From NCBI GenBank assembly GCA_964019135.1, contig OZ025249.1, positions 34,547,759-34,611,758 on the forward strand: DNA of 64,000 nt. The letters are read 5' to 3'. The translations under genes were made by a program, and so were the position numbers. This document shows, piece after piece, positions 9,288 to 20,564 of this stretch (position 1 is its first letter; every line of letters begins with the position of its first letter). This DNA comes from Arenicola marina. Its lineage: Eukaryota > Annelida > Polychaeta > Arenicolidae. The notes under the pieces were generated by a model. The model ran no database searches, had not been told where the DNA came from, and saw only the letters and a list, made by a program, of their open reading frames with translations.

Positions 9288-12200
9288 ATGTCAAAGACAA
9301 CGCTTTTAAGACTTGTGTGTCTCTTTATAGCCCGAGTTGGGGGTGAGCTGGATCCCGATAAAGGGTCTGGTGTCTCTACGATGGGCTCCAAGGGGGCACG
9401 TTTGGCGGTGACACGCCCGGATTGGATGCGATACATAGACTCCAGCGTCAACTCCGCTTTGAGTGGAGTCATGATGGATGAGGACGATACGTCAATAATC
9501 CAGATCAACGGAAGACTATCGCTTCGCCAGACGCTCTACCGTGTCTTGTCCTACATCGATGACGTCAGACGGTCGTGTACGGGCGACAACTGCCGGCGTC
9601 TCGGCCCAGCTGATACCCACGTGTCCATGACGTCACCGTGCGGCAGTGTATGCGTCGATTCCAGAGTCCCGCGTCCTAAGTGCAAAGTAACATTCGACGT
9701 CTATCCCTCCCTCTGGGTTAACCTAACAGTCGTGTTCTATCAGTCCTCGTACGTCAGTCCCCATTGCTTATATCACACCGTCACGCTCAGCCACCATCGG
9801 CGAAAGCAACTGGCACGACTTTGCGGTTCCGTTAGGGGTCAAACCTTCGTAGTTCCCTCGGCGACAGCGATGACGTTTTTGATGAGACCCTACCTGGCTG
9901 ACAACACCCTCCGCGGACAGTTTATTTACCAAGTGACGGAAGATATGTATCGCAACCGAGATATCTTCAACGACACGCGCCAGTACTCACAAGAGCTGTT
10001 GGTCCAAACTAGGGACTGGATCTCGTATATCTGGCACCTTAGACCCCCCATTGACATGAGAGCGAGGGTCTCTATCAGTGAGTTCTCGTGCCAAGTTGGA
10101 AGAGGTCAGCTGTTGGCGTACGACGGCCCGATGGGAAGATACTCGCACAGACCGCCCTTTAAGAAGCCGTCCTCTTCCATCACACCTGTCGGGTATCAGT
10201 CGATTCTACCACTTCTGTATCGGCGAATTTGTACTGATAGCCGTTTGGAGTCCCCGTATATCATCGAAGGAACGATCGGAGATCTCAGCTTAGTTACAAC
10301 GGTAGACATCGGAGTTAACTTGAATATTTCTTTGGAAAACGATGAGATACGATGTACCTCGATATCCAGATTTTGTCAGGTTTTGCTTTTAGAACTACCT
10401 AAGAAGACAAATGTACTCCATCTGGCTTTTAACACTGGATTCTCTAATAGGAAGACCATCTTCTTGTTTTCTAACGTGATCCAACAATTATGGGAAACTT
10501 CCTTGGACACTGATATGATACTGGACGATGTAACGATACGAGGACACCCGTCTTACGACTGTACGTTTGGAGGCATCCTCATCGGACAGAGAGACCTTCT
10601 CTGTGCAAATAACACCTTAGAAATATGGGCAGATTTCTGGAAAGTCCCCGGTCGACCTGTAACTTTAAACTCAATGTTGTCTGGAATCATCATATTTTCA
10701 TACTTTCCATTCACCGACATAGTCTTCTCGGGCCGTGTATTATTTCGCCCAAAGCGTCACGTGAATGTGTTGTTAAACCCGTGTTTGTACAGAAGCTCAG
10801 TGATTCGTAATGCTTGGGACCGTTTCTATGCATTCGACAACAATTACCGCATTGACTCAATTTCGTACAAGTTGATACTGGCATACGAATTGCCAGTGGA
10901 GGTAGAACATGGTATCGACAGTTTCTGTTCGGTTTGTGAAGTGGTTCACGATTACCGTACATTACAGAATCTAAACTTTGGCATTTTTAATGTAGAATTT
11001 CAAAGTCCTCATATGGAAGCCTTGCTTATGAATGGCAGTTTGATCGAATGTGATTTCCTCGTGGACGGCTCAACAGATCAAGCGATAGAAAGCTTTACAG
11101 ATTTTGCGGCTTATTTTCTGGAACTTCGGTTGAATCGAAAGTGTTGGTGGACTGGTATTGCATATACCTTGAGAAGCGACACCACTTCGCTTTGCGGCCA
11201 GGAGGACTGCTGCGTTGTTGACGGTCTGAGCACAGATAGCTACATCGGTCATTTGAGTGGGGCGAGCGGTCGGGTTCTCTTCGGCTTTCTGAATTGCATG
11301 CAGACGTTATTCCTGCCATACCTCTTTAGTTACCGGCGAATCACCATTGGGCCCATTCTAAACGACGCGCGGTCATGTAAAGGCATAGCCATGGTCCTCA
11401 AGATTCAAGCTGATGGATGTGGCAATTGGGACTTCGCTATCGATGAGCGGTATTACGGAGGGTCACGTGTACACAACGCGTGGCAGCTGGACGCCTTCGA
11501 GGGGAATGCTGTCGTCAGATGGATAGTTCGGTTTGTGAAAAAGCGAGTTCTTTCTTATATCGACCTTTCCTGGTTTGACGATTCTGATCTGACCTGTGCA
11601 TTGTCTGTCAAGTACAACATATACCGTCACCTGCCGAACTCGTTGGGAGCGGTGGTGCATGCGGAGAACCCTGGAGGACAGTCTAGCCCAGGCAGCATGG
11701 GAACGCCAGCCGCGTGTCTGCACCAGACAAAACCACTGCAGCTTCAAATCTCAGCCGACTTCGATCTGCAAGCGATCCAAAGCTATCTGGACAAGGAAGA
11801 CACCAATATTTATTTCATCGGAATGAAAAAGGTGAATATGTTGGAATAAATGTTATAGGTATGGTGTCTCTAGTAGGTGAATCTGAAGGAGAGTAAGCAT
11901 CGTTCGATACTAAGTATATCCCCATGACTCATACGTGAAGCGGGCGTGCTGGCTCAGCAATCAGTGGCGTAGCAACCATTGCCGCAGAATATGCAGTGCG
12001 TCCCCCTCTTTCAGGGACAATTTTCGACGTCAAAATGCCCAGACTCTCCTCCTCTCGCTGTTGCTAGAGTCTTCGTTCACTATACTTTGCGGCTGGCTAC
12101 GCCACTGGTAATATATTGTGATTTCAAATTTAAATAGATTTGTAAAGGTTAGGTATGATGATGATCACAATGCTCATCTAAACGTCAGGTTTCTAAATAT

Positions 12201-15200
12201 ACTCGGAATGTTACTCTCTTTTTCAATATTCAGATTACATACAAGGCCAATGGAGGTAAAATCGAAGCAAACGATTTGCTACTTGACATCGCGACGAAGC
12301 GCAAAGCCGCCCACTTTCCTAGGCGGGTGTTTTGCAGTACAGTTTGCATGAGGGTGGAGCATTTTAATGTCCGGAATGGTTTGTTTACCTTTGACGATAT
12401 CAACAGCCTGTCGAATGTCAGCCTGGATCTCACCGGGTTCGCTTGCGCTGCGATCAAGATGCAAGGTCAAACCATGACAGGATGGACCAATATCGACTGC
12501 AATGAATTCAGAGCACCGTCCCAGCAAACTGTTTGCAGCCTTCAGCCCGACTATAGGAACATGGTGACGAACACTATAATCATGGCGCCATTGCAATGTG
12601 AAAAGGGGTGGATGTTAGTTGGAAGGGGTTGTTTCCAAATGGTAACATCGGCGATATCTAAGTTACGAAATTCGATCGGAAACATTACTCGAGCTCTTGC
12701 TTGCCAGCCCTTTAGTTTGTCTCTCCTGAGCAGAGAAATCGAGGATTCCGTTAAACAAGATAAACTATTTGAAGTCAGGTTAAACCACCTGGTGTTAAAT
12801 CTCCTCGACGTTCCACCGGAGGATACTGCCAAAAAGACACCCATTATCCTGTTGGAAGCGAGGGCCCAGTGCTTCACCATGTACATGCACGCGGCCCGCT
12901 GCGGCGAATATAACATCTTTAGCGGAGCTGCAGCCCAGGAGGAGGAGACCATGTGGTATGGTATCATCCACAGCCCATCTGCCCTGACTTCTGGTCAATG
13001 TAGACCGGGCACTTTCAGTTGCAAAGACGGTACTTGTGTCCTGGACGTGTATAGATGTGATGGGAAGGAGGACTGTCCTACAGGCGGGGACGAAGAGTCA
13101 TGTTTCGACGTCTGCACCCTGCATCCTTTGGATGACCGAGTGTACTTGGATGGTCCTCAGTTTTGCTTAACCAAATGTCAAGTGCCTTCTTGTTCTTGTC
13201 ATAAATTATACTTTCAGTGTCTCACCGGAGGCTGCGTGCCTCTATCACAGATATGCGATTGTGTCATACACTGCTCCGACGGATCGGACGAAGAAGCCTG
13301 CGGCCACTTCTGTAGAGAACTAAGACAGGTCGATAAGAATCATCTGAATTTGGTCACTGATGAAGCTCAACGGAAGGCTTTGTCCATTGCAGACACCGTC
13401 GCCTTGCGTGTCAACGACGAAGTCCTGTCCGATGAATATATGTCTGATGAGACCTGTAACGGAGTCTGTCATCCCACGGGATACACGACAGTCATCCAAA
13501 AGCTACCCAAATTGGTCTGTAGTAAGTTGTACAATGCAGAAACCTGCTGGTTAGAGCATCTGTATCCCCATTGTGAATCTAGGGGATGTTTACATTCCAC
13601 ACAAGACGGCCACCTTTCCGGAACACAGAGCGCGAGACCTGATGCCGGTCAGGTTGGTACTGACTTAACGAAACCGGCGACCGACACTTCTGAGAGACTT
13701 GGAACGTACGTCTGTCAATCCCATGAACGAATAAGGGTAGACTACTTTGATGATATCGTCACAGATTGCCCAGAACCCTTTGACGATGAAGAGGGTCTTA
13801 ACACCTATATGTCGATTAATGTTCTACAGTCCACACAATCCATCCCGACCTCATCTATGAAATGCGCGAATCCTGGTGAGATACCTTGCCTTAAAGGTTA
13901 CGGGGGCAAGTGCTACCCACAACACAGACTATGTCTGATGGAGTGGGACGAAATGGACAACTTAGCATATTGTAGGAATGGAGGCCACCTGACGAATTGC
14001 GTGTATCACGAATGTCCAAATGCTTTTAAATGCCCAGGCAGCTACTGTGTATCCTACGACCGAGTGTGCGACGGGCGGGGAGACTGTCCCGGAGGCGAGG
14101 ATGAGTTGAGTTGCCAGCGACTTAGCTGTCCCGGGATGTTGAAATGTCGGCAGGACGATGTATGTGTGCACCCCGAGGAGCAGTGTGACGGCAGGATAGA
14201 CTGTCCTCAGTCTGCCGACGACGAGCAACTGTGCAAGGCCAAAGGCTGTCCTGACTCATGTCAGTGCCTCGGCTATGCTTACAACTGTCACGAGATACAG
14301 CATGATCAATTCTTGCTTATTTCCTCCTCTTCGGTGGCCCTGTTTGTGACAAAGAGTCCGGTGATGCAATCCATACTGAATGCTCAAAATATGACAAACT
14401 TTCCGTATATGGTCATATTGGATCTGTCGCGAAATGATATACATTCTGTTAAGCCGTACGCTTTTCTGGGGCAATCTAGACTTTTGTACTTAAGCTTGAG
14501 CTCAAACTTCATAACTGTCATTCAGCCATTTACCTTTTGGGGTCTCAGAGAACTGCAAGTGCTAAATCTTACCGGTAATAGCATTGAAGTTATAGAAAGG
14601 TATGCCTTTATGTCTTTGCAAAATATCGTGAAATTGGATCTAAGCTCGCAGGGTTTACGCAAACTTGCAGATGACGCTTTCTTGGGCCTTGCGAGCCTAC
14701 GGCACTTGTCTCTCCGGAATAATTCTATATCTAAATTATCTCAAGGTGGCTTTGCTGGGTTAGAAAAACTTAACTTGCTAAATTTGGAGAATAACCCTTT
14801 AACACATGGGGAATTCAGTGACATTTCTTTTGCAATATTTACGAACATGAGCACGTTACTAACGACCTACGTTGGCATTTGTTGCTTAGTTCAAACAGCG
14901 GAAAAATGTACTCCCGCAACAGCATTGCAAATATCGTCGTGCTCTAACCTGTTGGGCAGTCTGCCATTGGAAAGTGTGATATGGATACTGGCCAGTTTAG
15001 GTTTTCTGTCAAATTCAATTACCATATGGTATAAACTTCATCAGTTCCTTCGAAGCAAAAACTCGTACGCGTTGCTAGTGTTGTGCTTGTCCCTTTGTGA
15101 CGCGGGTTTGGCTGTGTATCTGTTAATACTATCAGTCGTCAATCACTCTCTTCGGGGCTTATATGCCCTCTCAGATGTTTGGTGGAGGAACAGTACCTGG

Positions 15201-15902
15201 TGTAAAATCCTCAATGTCATGTCATTTGTGTCCTACATGACATCTCTAGATGTACTTTTACTGATGGCGATATGTAGGTATATAAATATTGTTCATGCCA
15301 TGAAACGCGTTCAAATTCGTGTCGAGTACATTTCAATCGCAATTAGTTTGTGTTGCGTTGCCAATACGCTTATGGCAGTCTGGCCAAAGCTGTCGATCGG
15401 TATCTTTGAAGGTCATTCTAATCAGGATAATGCTCTGTGCAATTCGTTTGCTCTTCACCAATTGAACACCTCTGGCAGCTGGTATGCTTTCATTGTGCTG
15501 CTGATTTACGGAGCCGCCCTTTGCGTGCCTTCACTGGTTATTACCGGCCTCAGCGCCGCAAGCCTTATATCCAAGAAAGAGCATCTACAGACTGAAGGAA
15601 AGGGCACAAAGTTACGACAGCGAGCTGCCATCAGGTCCATGGCAGCTGTCATAACCAATGTGGGGGCATGGCTTCTCCTGGCCTTGATACACTTGGCTTC
15701 CGTCAGCAACTCAGACCTTGATCCGAATATCTACATTTCGAGTACCGTCCTCATCATGCCGATCAATGTAATAATAAACCCGTTTATACATACTTTGTCG
15801 ACCGACAGTTTTTTGAATTACGCATTCAAATCCAATACCAACCGCAAGAACCATATTGTGAAGAATGTAAGACGGCCGCATAACCACGCCAAACCGCTAT
15901 AA
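9288..15902 (+). CDS. GRL101-like LDLa/LRR rhodopsin-type GPCR (two exons)
   Basis: Exons 9288-11831 and 12234-15902 encode about 2070 residues. The donor AAAAAG|GTGAAT and acceptor TTTCAATATTCAG are both phase 0, and exon 2 stays open upstream to the acceptor. Residues 1-20 form a weak signal peptide (MSKTTLLRLVCLFIA). Residues about 20-960 are a Cys-containing region I do not recognise. CEKGWMLVGRGCF near 970 resembles the start of a C-type-lectin fold. Five LDLa modules lie at about 1104-1139, 1169-1205, 1392-1440, 1442-1478 and 1480-1515; modules 1, 2 and 4 show the CDG or SDGSDE calcium-site pattern. Five LRRs span about 1570-1695 (LDLSRNDI, LSLSSNFI, LNLTGNSI, LDLSSQGL, LSLRNNSI). Seven helices span about 1758-2040. 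This order is that of Lymnaea GRL101 and type C LGRs, plasma-membrane G-protein receptors. TM3 has CRY for DRY; TM7 has NPFIH for NPxxY. The ligand is unknown. The start could lie in an unseen upstream exon. Confidence 0.85.
11832..12233 (+). other. Receptor intron 1
   Basis: A 402-bp GT-AG intron with in-frame stops after the donor; phase 0 on both sides. It contains a small inverted-repeat element at 11962-12107. Confidence 0.8.
11962..12107. mobile_element. 146-bp MITE with CAGTGGCGTAGC termini
   Basis: The terminal inverted repeats CAGTGGCGTAGC and GCTACGCCACTG match perfectly over 12 bp. Such CAG(T/G)GGCGTAGC ends are typical of hAT-type non-autonomous elements. I could not find a clean 8-bp target duplication, so the superfamily is tentative. 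Confidence 0.6.
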
Positions 15903-15970
15903 TCACACGCTCCCTTTCGATGATTGGATGTAAATGATGAATTCTATATTGTATGTGCTCTAGCCATGTA

Positions 15971-15976
15971 ATTAAA
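15971..15976 (+). terminator. Polyadenylation signal ATTAAA of the receptor gene
   Basis: ATTAAA 69 bp after the receptor stop, followed by the GT-rich TGTGTGTTGGTTTGTGTTT. If the downstream exon at 16097 is used, this signal is intronic. Confidence 0.55.
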
Positions 15977-16096
15977 TATTCGTAAATGTGTGTTGGTTTG
16001 TGTTTATTTATGCCATGAATGTTACTCACGAACACTAACGTTTTTCTTCATCACGCTCATCCACTGCATTGGTTCTACGCTCCTCAATACATGGAG

Positions 16097-16261
16097 TTAA
16101 GTACAACCCAACGTGACCGATCAAATCTTGTAGATTCGGAAAACAACTCCAAATTATTTAAAGATATCTGCGACACCGACTTTGACATGGAAAGGGAGGA
16201 AATAACACATCTTGAAGATAATGACGACGAAAGGGCAATCGATACCGGGGACCAACTTTAA
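16097..16261 (+). CDS. Possible alternative last exon: acidic receptor tail
   Basis: The open frame 16097-16261 (54 residues and a stop) is Asp/Glu- and Ser-rich (TDFDMEREE, LEDNDDER). A donor AAT|GTAAGA at 15866/15867 in the receptor tail is phase 0. An acceptor ending at 16096 is also phase 0 in this frame. ACTAAC at about 16029-16034 is a consensus-like branch point followed by TTTTTCTTC, with no AG before 16096. Splicing would replace the last 11 residues (VRRPHNHAKPL) with this tail. The branch-to-AG distance of about 63 nt is long but allowed when no AG intervenes. It is inferred; it may also be chance or part of another gene. Confidence 0.4.
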   Translation, partial: LSTTQRDRSNLVDSENNSKLFKDICDTDFDMEREEITHLEDNDDERAIDTGDQL

Positions 16262-16267
16262 AAAGGA

Positions 16268-17065
16268 GGCTGTTGATATTTTGCGGAACGGAAGGTAACG
16301 GAACGACGCCGCGAGGGGGGTCACTATGAATTTTTAATAAAATTAAAATTTAGTCAAAGTATATTTTACTCTTACTTATCAACGAGATTCAAGTAAATTA
16401 AACCACTTATATGTCCATTTTTGACAACGTAAGCCTTTCTGATCAATCCTGTGCTAATGTAAGTATATAGCGGAACGGAACGGAACGGAACGGAACGGAA
16501 CGGAACGGAACCGAGCGTGCGAAAAGGGAGGGGTGTGCGCCAGCGAGCCGGTCACTGGTACTCCGTGTCGATGAGTGGGTGTTTGTTTTCCAATGATCTT
16601 CAGCGGTCGTTTGTTGATACTGTGAAGTTTCTGTCTCCGAGCCGCACGGTCACACAGTGAACAATTCAACACTTGTTGTCCCTTTTAATTTCTTTTATTT
16701 CAATGTAATATTCATCCGGGTTCCCTACAGTATCAACAAACGACCGCTGAAGATCATTGGAAAACAAACACTCATTCATCGACACGGAGTACCAGTGACC
16801 GGCTCGCTGGCGCACACCCCTCCCTTTTCGCACGCTCGGTTCCGTTCCGTTCCGCTATATACTTACATTAGCACAAGATTGATCAGAAAGGCTTACATTG
16901 TCAAAAATGCGCATAAGTGGTTTAATTTACTTGAATCTCGTTGATAAGTAAGAACAAAAATTACTTTGACTAAATTTTAATTTTATTATAAATTCATAGT
17001 AAAGTGACCCCCTTCGCGGCGTCGTTCCGTTCCGTTCCGTTCCGTTCCGCAAAATACCAATAGCC
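16268..17065. mobile_element. Foldback element with (GGAAC)n runs
   Basis: The left arm 16268-16623 and right arm 16727-17065 are near-perfect reverse complements around a 103-bp spacer. Both outer ends read GGCT(G/A)TTG(A/G)TATTTTGCGG. Each arm has two pentanucleotide runs whose copy numbers differ between arms: inner run about 7 copies on the left and 3 on the right, outer run 2-3 interrupted on the left and about 5 on the right. ORFs inside are reflections of the palindrome. There is no transposase. Confidence 0.85.
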
Positions 17066-17377
17066 AAAAAGGACTTGCACTACGAATGTGGGACATGCAA
17101 CTGATCTTTCAGCATGTAAATGGGAGGTCAATACGAAAAAACGTTCTGATGCACCATGTTCCATAGGACAATTCGTCCAATGATTGAACTGCTAATCCAG
17201 TTATGATACATGTAACCAGAAAAGGAACGATGTCACCGGCGTGACAACCAGCATAATCATTCTACTAAGATACCAATCATCGCCAAGATTCCGCCATACA
17301 AAGATATTCGAAGACTTTGCCTTTGACTATCTAGTCAAGCATGGATTAAGTGCAATCGCACATAATCTTATGCAAAG
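17066..17377. other. Spacer before the tRNA array
   Basis: No gene or clear repeat seen. Similarity to the array unit begins around 17378 (ACATACTGACCACG, compare AGATACTGACCACG). Confidence 0.5.
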
Positions 17378-17488
17378 GAGTACATACTGACCACGGACAA
17401 GATAATTAATTTAACTGTGAGCAATATGTTGGCATAATTAAGACGGGTTTCTAGTTAACAGTTCACTATGGAATACTTTCATCCAGTG

Positions 17489-17560
17489 TCCCATATCGTC
17501 TAGTGGTTAGGATTCCTGCATTTCACGCAGGCGGCCGGGGTCGATTCCCGGTGAGGGACC
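17489..17560 (+). tRNA. tRNA-Glu(TTC), degenerate edge copy
   Basis: Anticodon TTC, but it has an acceptor-stem mismatch, ATCGTC in the A box, A at loop position 32 and a changed T arm (GGGGTCGATTC). Possibly a pseudogene. Confidence 0.6.
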
Positions 17561-17652
17561 AGATATATTATTTTACTCAGCAAATTCTTTCGTTATTTGA
17601 AATTAACTCCAATCGTAAAAGCTAAGAGGAAAAAATGGAAAACAAAATTAAT

Positions 17653-17703
17653 TGACCCCAACGTGATTTGAACACGCAACCTTCTGATCTGGAGTCAGAC
17701 GCT
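17653..17703 (-). pseudogene. Partial tRNA-Trp
   Basis: The 3' part through the anticodon arm only, cut after CAGACGC. It is followed by a duplicated stretch that leads into the full copy at 17776. Confidence 0.8.
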
Positions 17704-17775
17704 AGTTATTTCAAATTAAACCAACGTTTAGCCTCAAATGGAAAAGTTGACAGTAACAAATGGAAAAAAACCAAT

Positions 17776-17847
17776 TGACCCCGACGTGATTTGAACACGC
17801 AACCTTCTGATCTGGAGTCAGACGCGCTACCGTTGCGCCACGGAGTC
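17776..17847 (-). tRNA. tRNA-Trp(CCA)
   Basis: The 72-nt cloverleaf has acceptor GACTCCG paired with CGGGGTC (one G-T pair), anticodon loop CTCCAGA and B box GTTCAAATC. It resembles other animal tRNA-Trp genes. On the minus strand a run of T lies just past its 3' end. Confidence 0.93.
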
Positions 17848-18063
17848 ACTCGAATGTTCCGATGAATGGTTGTCGCCATGTGGAAAGTTACGAGTGATTA
17901 ATAGATTGGTGCATTGGCGGTTTAAGCCACTATTGTGCACTCATGGGCTCAATCGGGTCAGCAAAGCTACCAAAGTAAAATTTTATTGATGTGTATATTC
18001 AATATTTCGATTCACATTACAACTTCATCATTCGGCACTTTCGTTCAATATCCGCCATTTCAT

Positions 18064-18304
18064 TAGTGGCCTGCGCGACATCTCAGTGGGCTAGAGCGCT
18101 CGCATTGAGTTCACCTGAGAGCCTAACGACACGTGGTTCGATGGTTCGAGCCCTGCTGTGGCCATGTCTGTGTGGTCGCTGGAATAAAGATCCCATGTCT
18201 TTCTTCGTAAAGAGTAAGGGACATAGCTCCACTCTCCCTTCCTTCTGCCATTGACGCGATATGACCAAAAGTGGTTAAAGCGTCCTGAATAACCAACCAA
18301 CCAA
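18064..18304 (+). mobile_element. tRNA-derived SINE with CCAA tail (first copy)
   Basis: The head has an A-box-like CTCAGTGGGCTAGAGC and a B box GGTTCGAGCCC, then a body with TAAAGATCCCATG and GTTAAAGCGTCCTGAATAA, ending in (AACC/CCAA)n. CCGCCATTTCAT flanks both sides (18052-18063 and 18305-18316) and is the target duplication. The same duplication flanks the array copies, so one insertion predates amplification. Most later copies have GAGCAC instead of GAGCCC in the B box. Family name not assigned. Confidence 0.85.
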
Positions 18305-18640
18305 CCGCCATTTCATGACAATTTTAATCACACCATGGATGCCTTTGGTACAATATGAAAGGAATAAAATCATCCAATTGAAAGCAATAGTAATTTTTTG
18401 ATTCTGCAACAGTTGTAATCACAAGACGAACAGTTGTTATTGCAAGATTTCTCTCAATGCATATACTTATTGATTATTTTTCAGCTGGTATAGCACGGCT
18501 GGTCTTTTGCTTTTATTTCACGCTACGGAATTCAATCGTATTTTTTACAACTTTATACAAGTGAAGAAGATACTGACCACGAAAAAGAAAATTAACTGAA
18601 TTGTGTGTGATTATTTTGGCACAATTAAGACGGGTTATTA

Positions 18641-20551
18641 AGTTGTCTACTGCTCCACCATGGGAACTAAGAACTCCAAAAATTATTTTCGATCTGACGA
18701 GATATAATAAATCAGATACAGACCCTGCCCTTTTCCTTGAATTACTCCACCAAGTGAAATTAAACTATTCCACACACACTGCTATATACACTGATGGTTC
18801 AAAGACCTCAAGCAAGGTAGCAGCTGCTGCTGTCATTTTGCAGCACGTTGCTAGCACTAGACTGCCAAATACATGTTCCATCTTTAGTGCTGAGTCTAAA
18901 GCGATTTTATTAGCATTGCAACATATACAATCCTCAGATGATAAAAAATTCATCATTTATTCTGATTCGCTTTCTTGCTTGCAGGCAATCCAACACCAAC
19001 GCTTAGATCACCCATTTATACTTGATATTATCACACATTACAACTACCTACTTGACCGAGACAAAGAAATAATTTTTTGTTGGCTTCCAAGCCACATCGG
19101 TATTGCTGACAATACCCTTGCAGACGCAGAAGCCAAGAAAGCACTTGACCAAGACATTTCCCCAATAAATATACCATATACGGACTTGAAACCACAGATA
19201 AACAAGCACATCACATCTCGGGCAGAAAAGCTGGTCTTCCCAATCAAATAATAAACTAAATAAAATCCAACCAATTATAGGTATCAAACACCCACGGCAA
19301 ACCAATCGTAGAAACGACGTAGTTTTGAGACGACTACGAACAGGACATACTTATTTTACGCACGTACACCTTCTCAAAGGAGATCCTCCCTCATTTTGTA
19401 TTCCATGTCAGCATAATCTTACTGTGGAGCACATCTTATTAAACTGCGTCGATTTTTCACACGTTCGAACAAAATACTTTAGTACACCAGCACTCGCTGA
19501 TCTCTTTAAGTCATTTAAAGATGACACCATTATTAACTTTATCAAAGACATTGGCCTATATTATCAAATATGAATTTCTCGTCGTATATACCAGATATTC
19601 CCAGATATGAGATTAATGTTTCAACTCATTAAACCACAAATATATAATTCATTTTTCTTTGTACATTATTTTCCAGGGTTTTACATTTGATACAATTCAT
19701 GTGATGTACGTTTAAAGCGGGTGTCCAACCTAATTTAATCGCGATCTGCACCGAAAGTTTACATCTTTAAATTCAATTGGCGAGTGTTAACGCTTCGTTT
19801 CGGCCGACTGGTAAGGAGAAAAAAATTAAGGCAACTCGCCCCCAGCAATCTCAAGCAGAGCGCCATTTTGCCGGGAGCAGTGACGCATATTGTGACTATT
19901 CATGTGGCACCGCCTTACGTTATCACTCGCAGAGAGAGAGATCATGGCCGCGATTTACAGATGAACAGCGGCAGTTCCAAGCCGCGCAGTAGCGCAAGAT
20001 CTCAGTGTTTCATAGAAAAGTACTGTCCAAACAAATTGATATACGTCTTGCGACGATTGGCTCCGCAACAATGCCATGATTGGAGTTATAATCGCAGCTC
20101 TTTAGGTTAGCGATGATCACCCGCTATTGTTTTGCTCACACAATAGGCGCAATTTCCGGTTTGAATAAATTAGAGTATCGCCTCCTGATTGGTCAAGCGC
20201 GGACACACCTCCAAAAAGGGCTGCCGCCTGGGTAGGCGGCGAAATCGTGCACGGCGGTCATTTCTAAATTTTATTGTGAGCTATAGATAGGAGGAAAAAT
20301 TCTGTAATTTGGAGGATAAACAATTGGGTATTATATGAATCGGTAAAGCAGCGGTAGAGGCCAGGCTGGCGGTTCCATTTAAATAAACTATTTCAGGATT
20401 TTATCTATGATATCTATTATTTCACTTATGCAACACTTCAGTCTATATTTCAGGGTTTTATCAAGTTTTACTTATTGGAGACTAAATAACCTTTGCATGG
20501 CACGATATGGCCTTACAGGCTAAAATGCCGTTTAAACTATATCAAATCAAA
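18641..20551 (+). mobile_element. LINE fragment 1, RNase H and 3' end
   Basis: A non-LTR element copy. The ORF 18651-19251 encodes an RNase H domain (IYTDGSKT, AESKAI, YSDSLS, WLPSHIG, LADAEAKKAL). After a frame break, a second ORF 19325-19573 carries the Cys/His stretch CIPCQHNLTVEHILLNC typical of I/Nimb-like LINE C-termini. The 3' tail ends in ATCAAATCAAAT. It is broken: the RT is absent and a 661-bp element interrupts it at 19717-20377. The 5' junction at 18641 directly joins array sequence without a target duplication, and the host unit's tRNA pair is missing, so a deletion removed them. Confidence 0.85.
19717..20377. mobile_element. 661-bp unclassified insertion inside LINE 1
   Basis: LINE 1 is interrupted relative to LINE 2 exactly here, with TTTAAA on both sides (19711-19716 and 20378-20383) as likely target duplication. 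The insert begins GCGGGTGTCCAACC and ends GCTGGCGGTTCCA. I see no terminal inverted repeat, no tRNA promoter and no convincing ORF. Confidence 0.65.
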
Positions 20552-20564
20552 TGGCGGTTTAAGC

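Noticed and set aside
16454-16944. Similar ORFs on both strands sharing SINKRPLKIIGKQT
   Set aside because: They are the two arms of the foldback read in opposite directions.
18601-19251. RNase H-like ORF as a host gene
   Set aside because: It is followed by a frame break, a LINE Cys/His segment and a LINE tail, and a second copy exists at 21040-21604. It is a LINE fragment.
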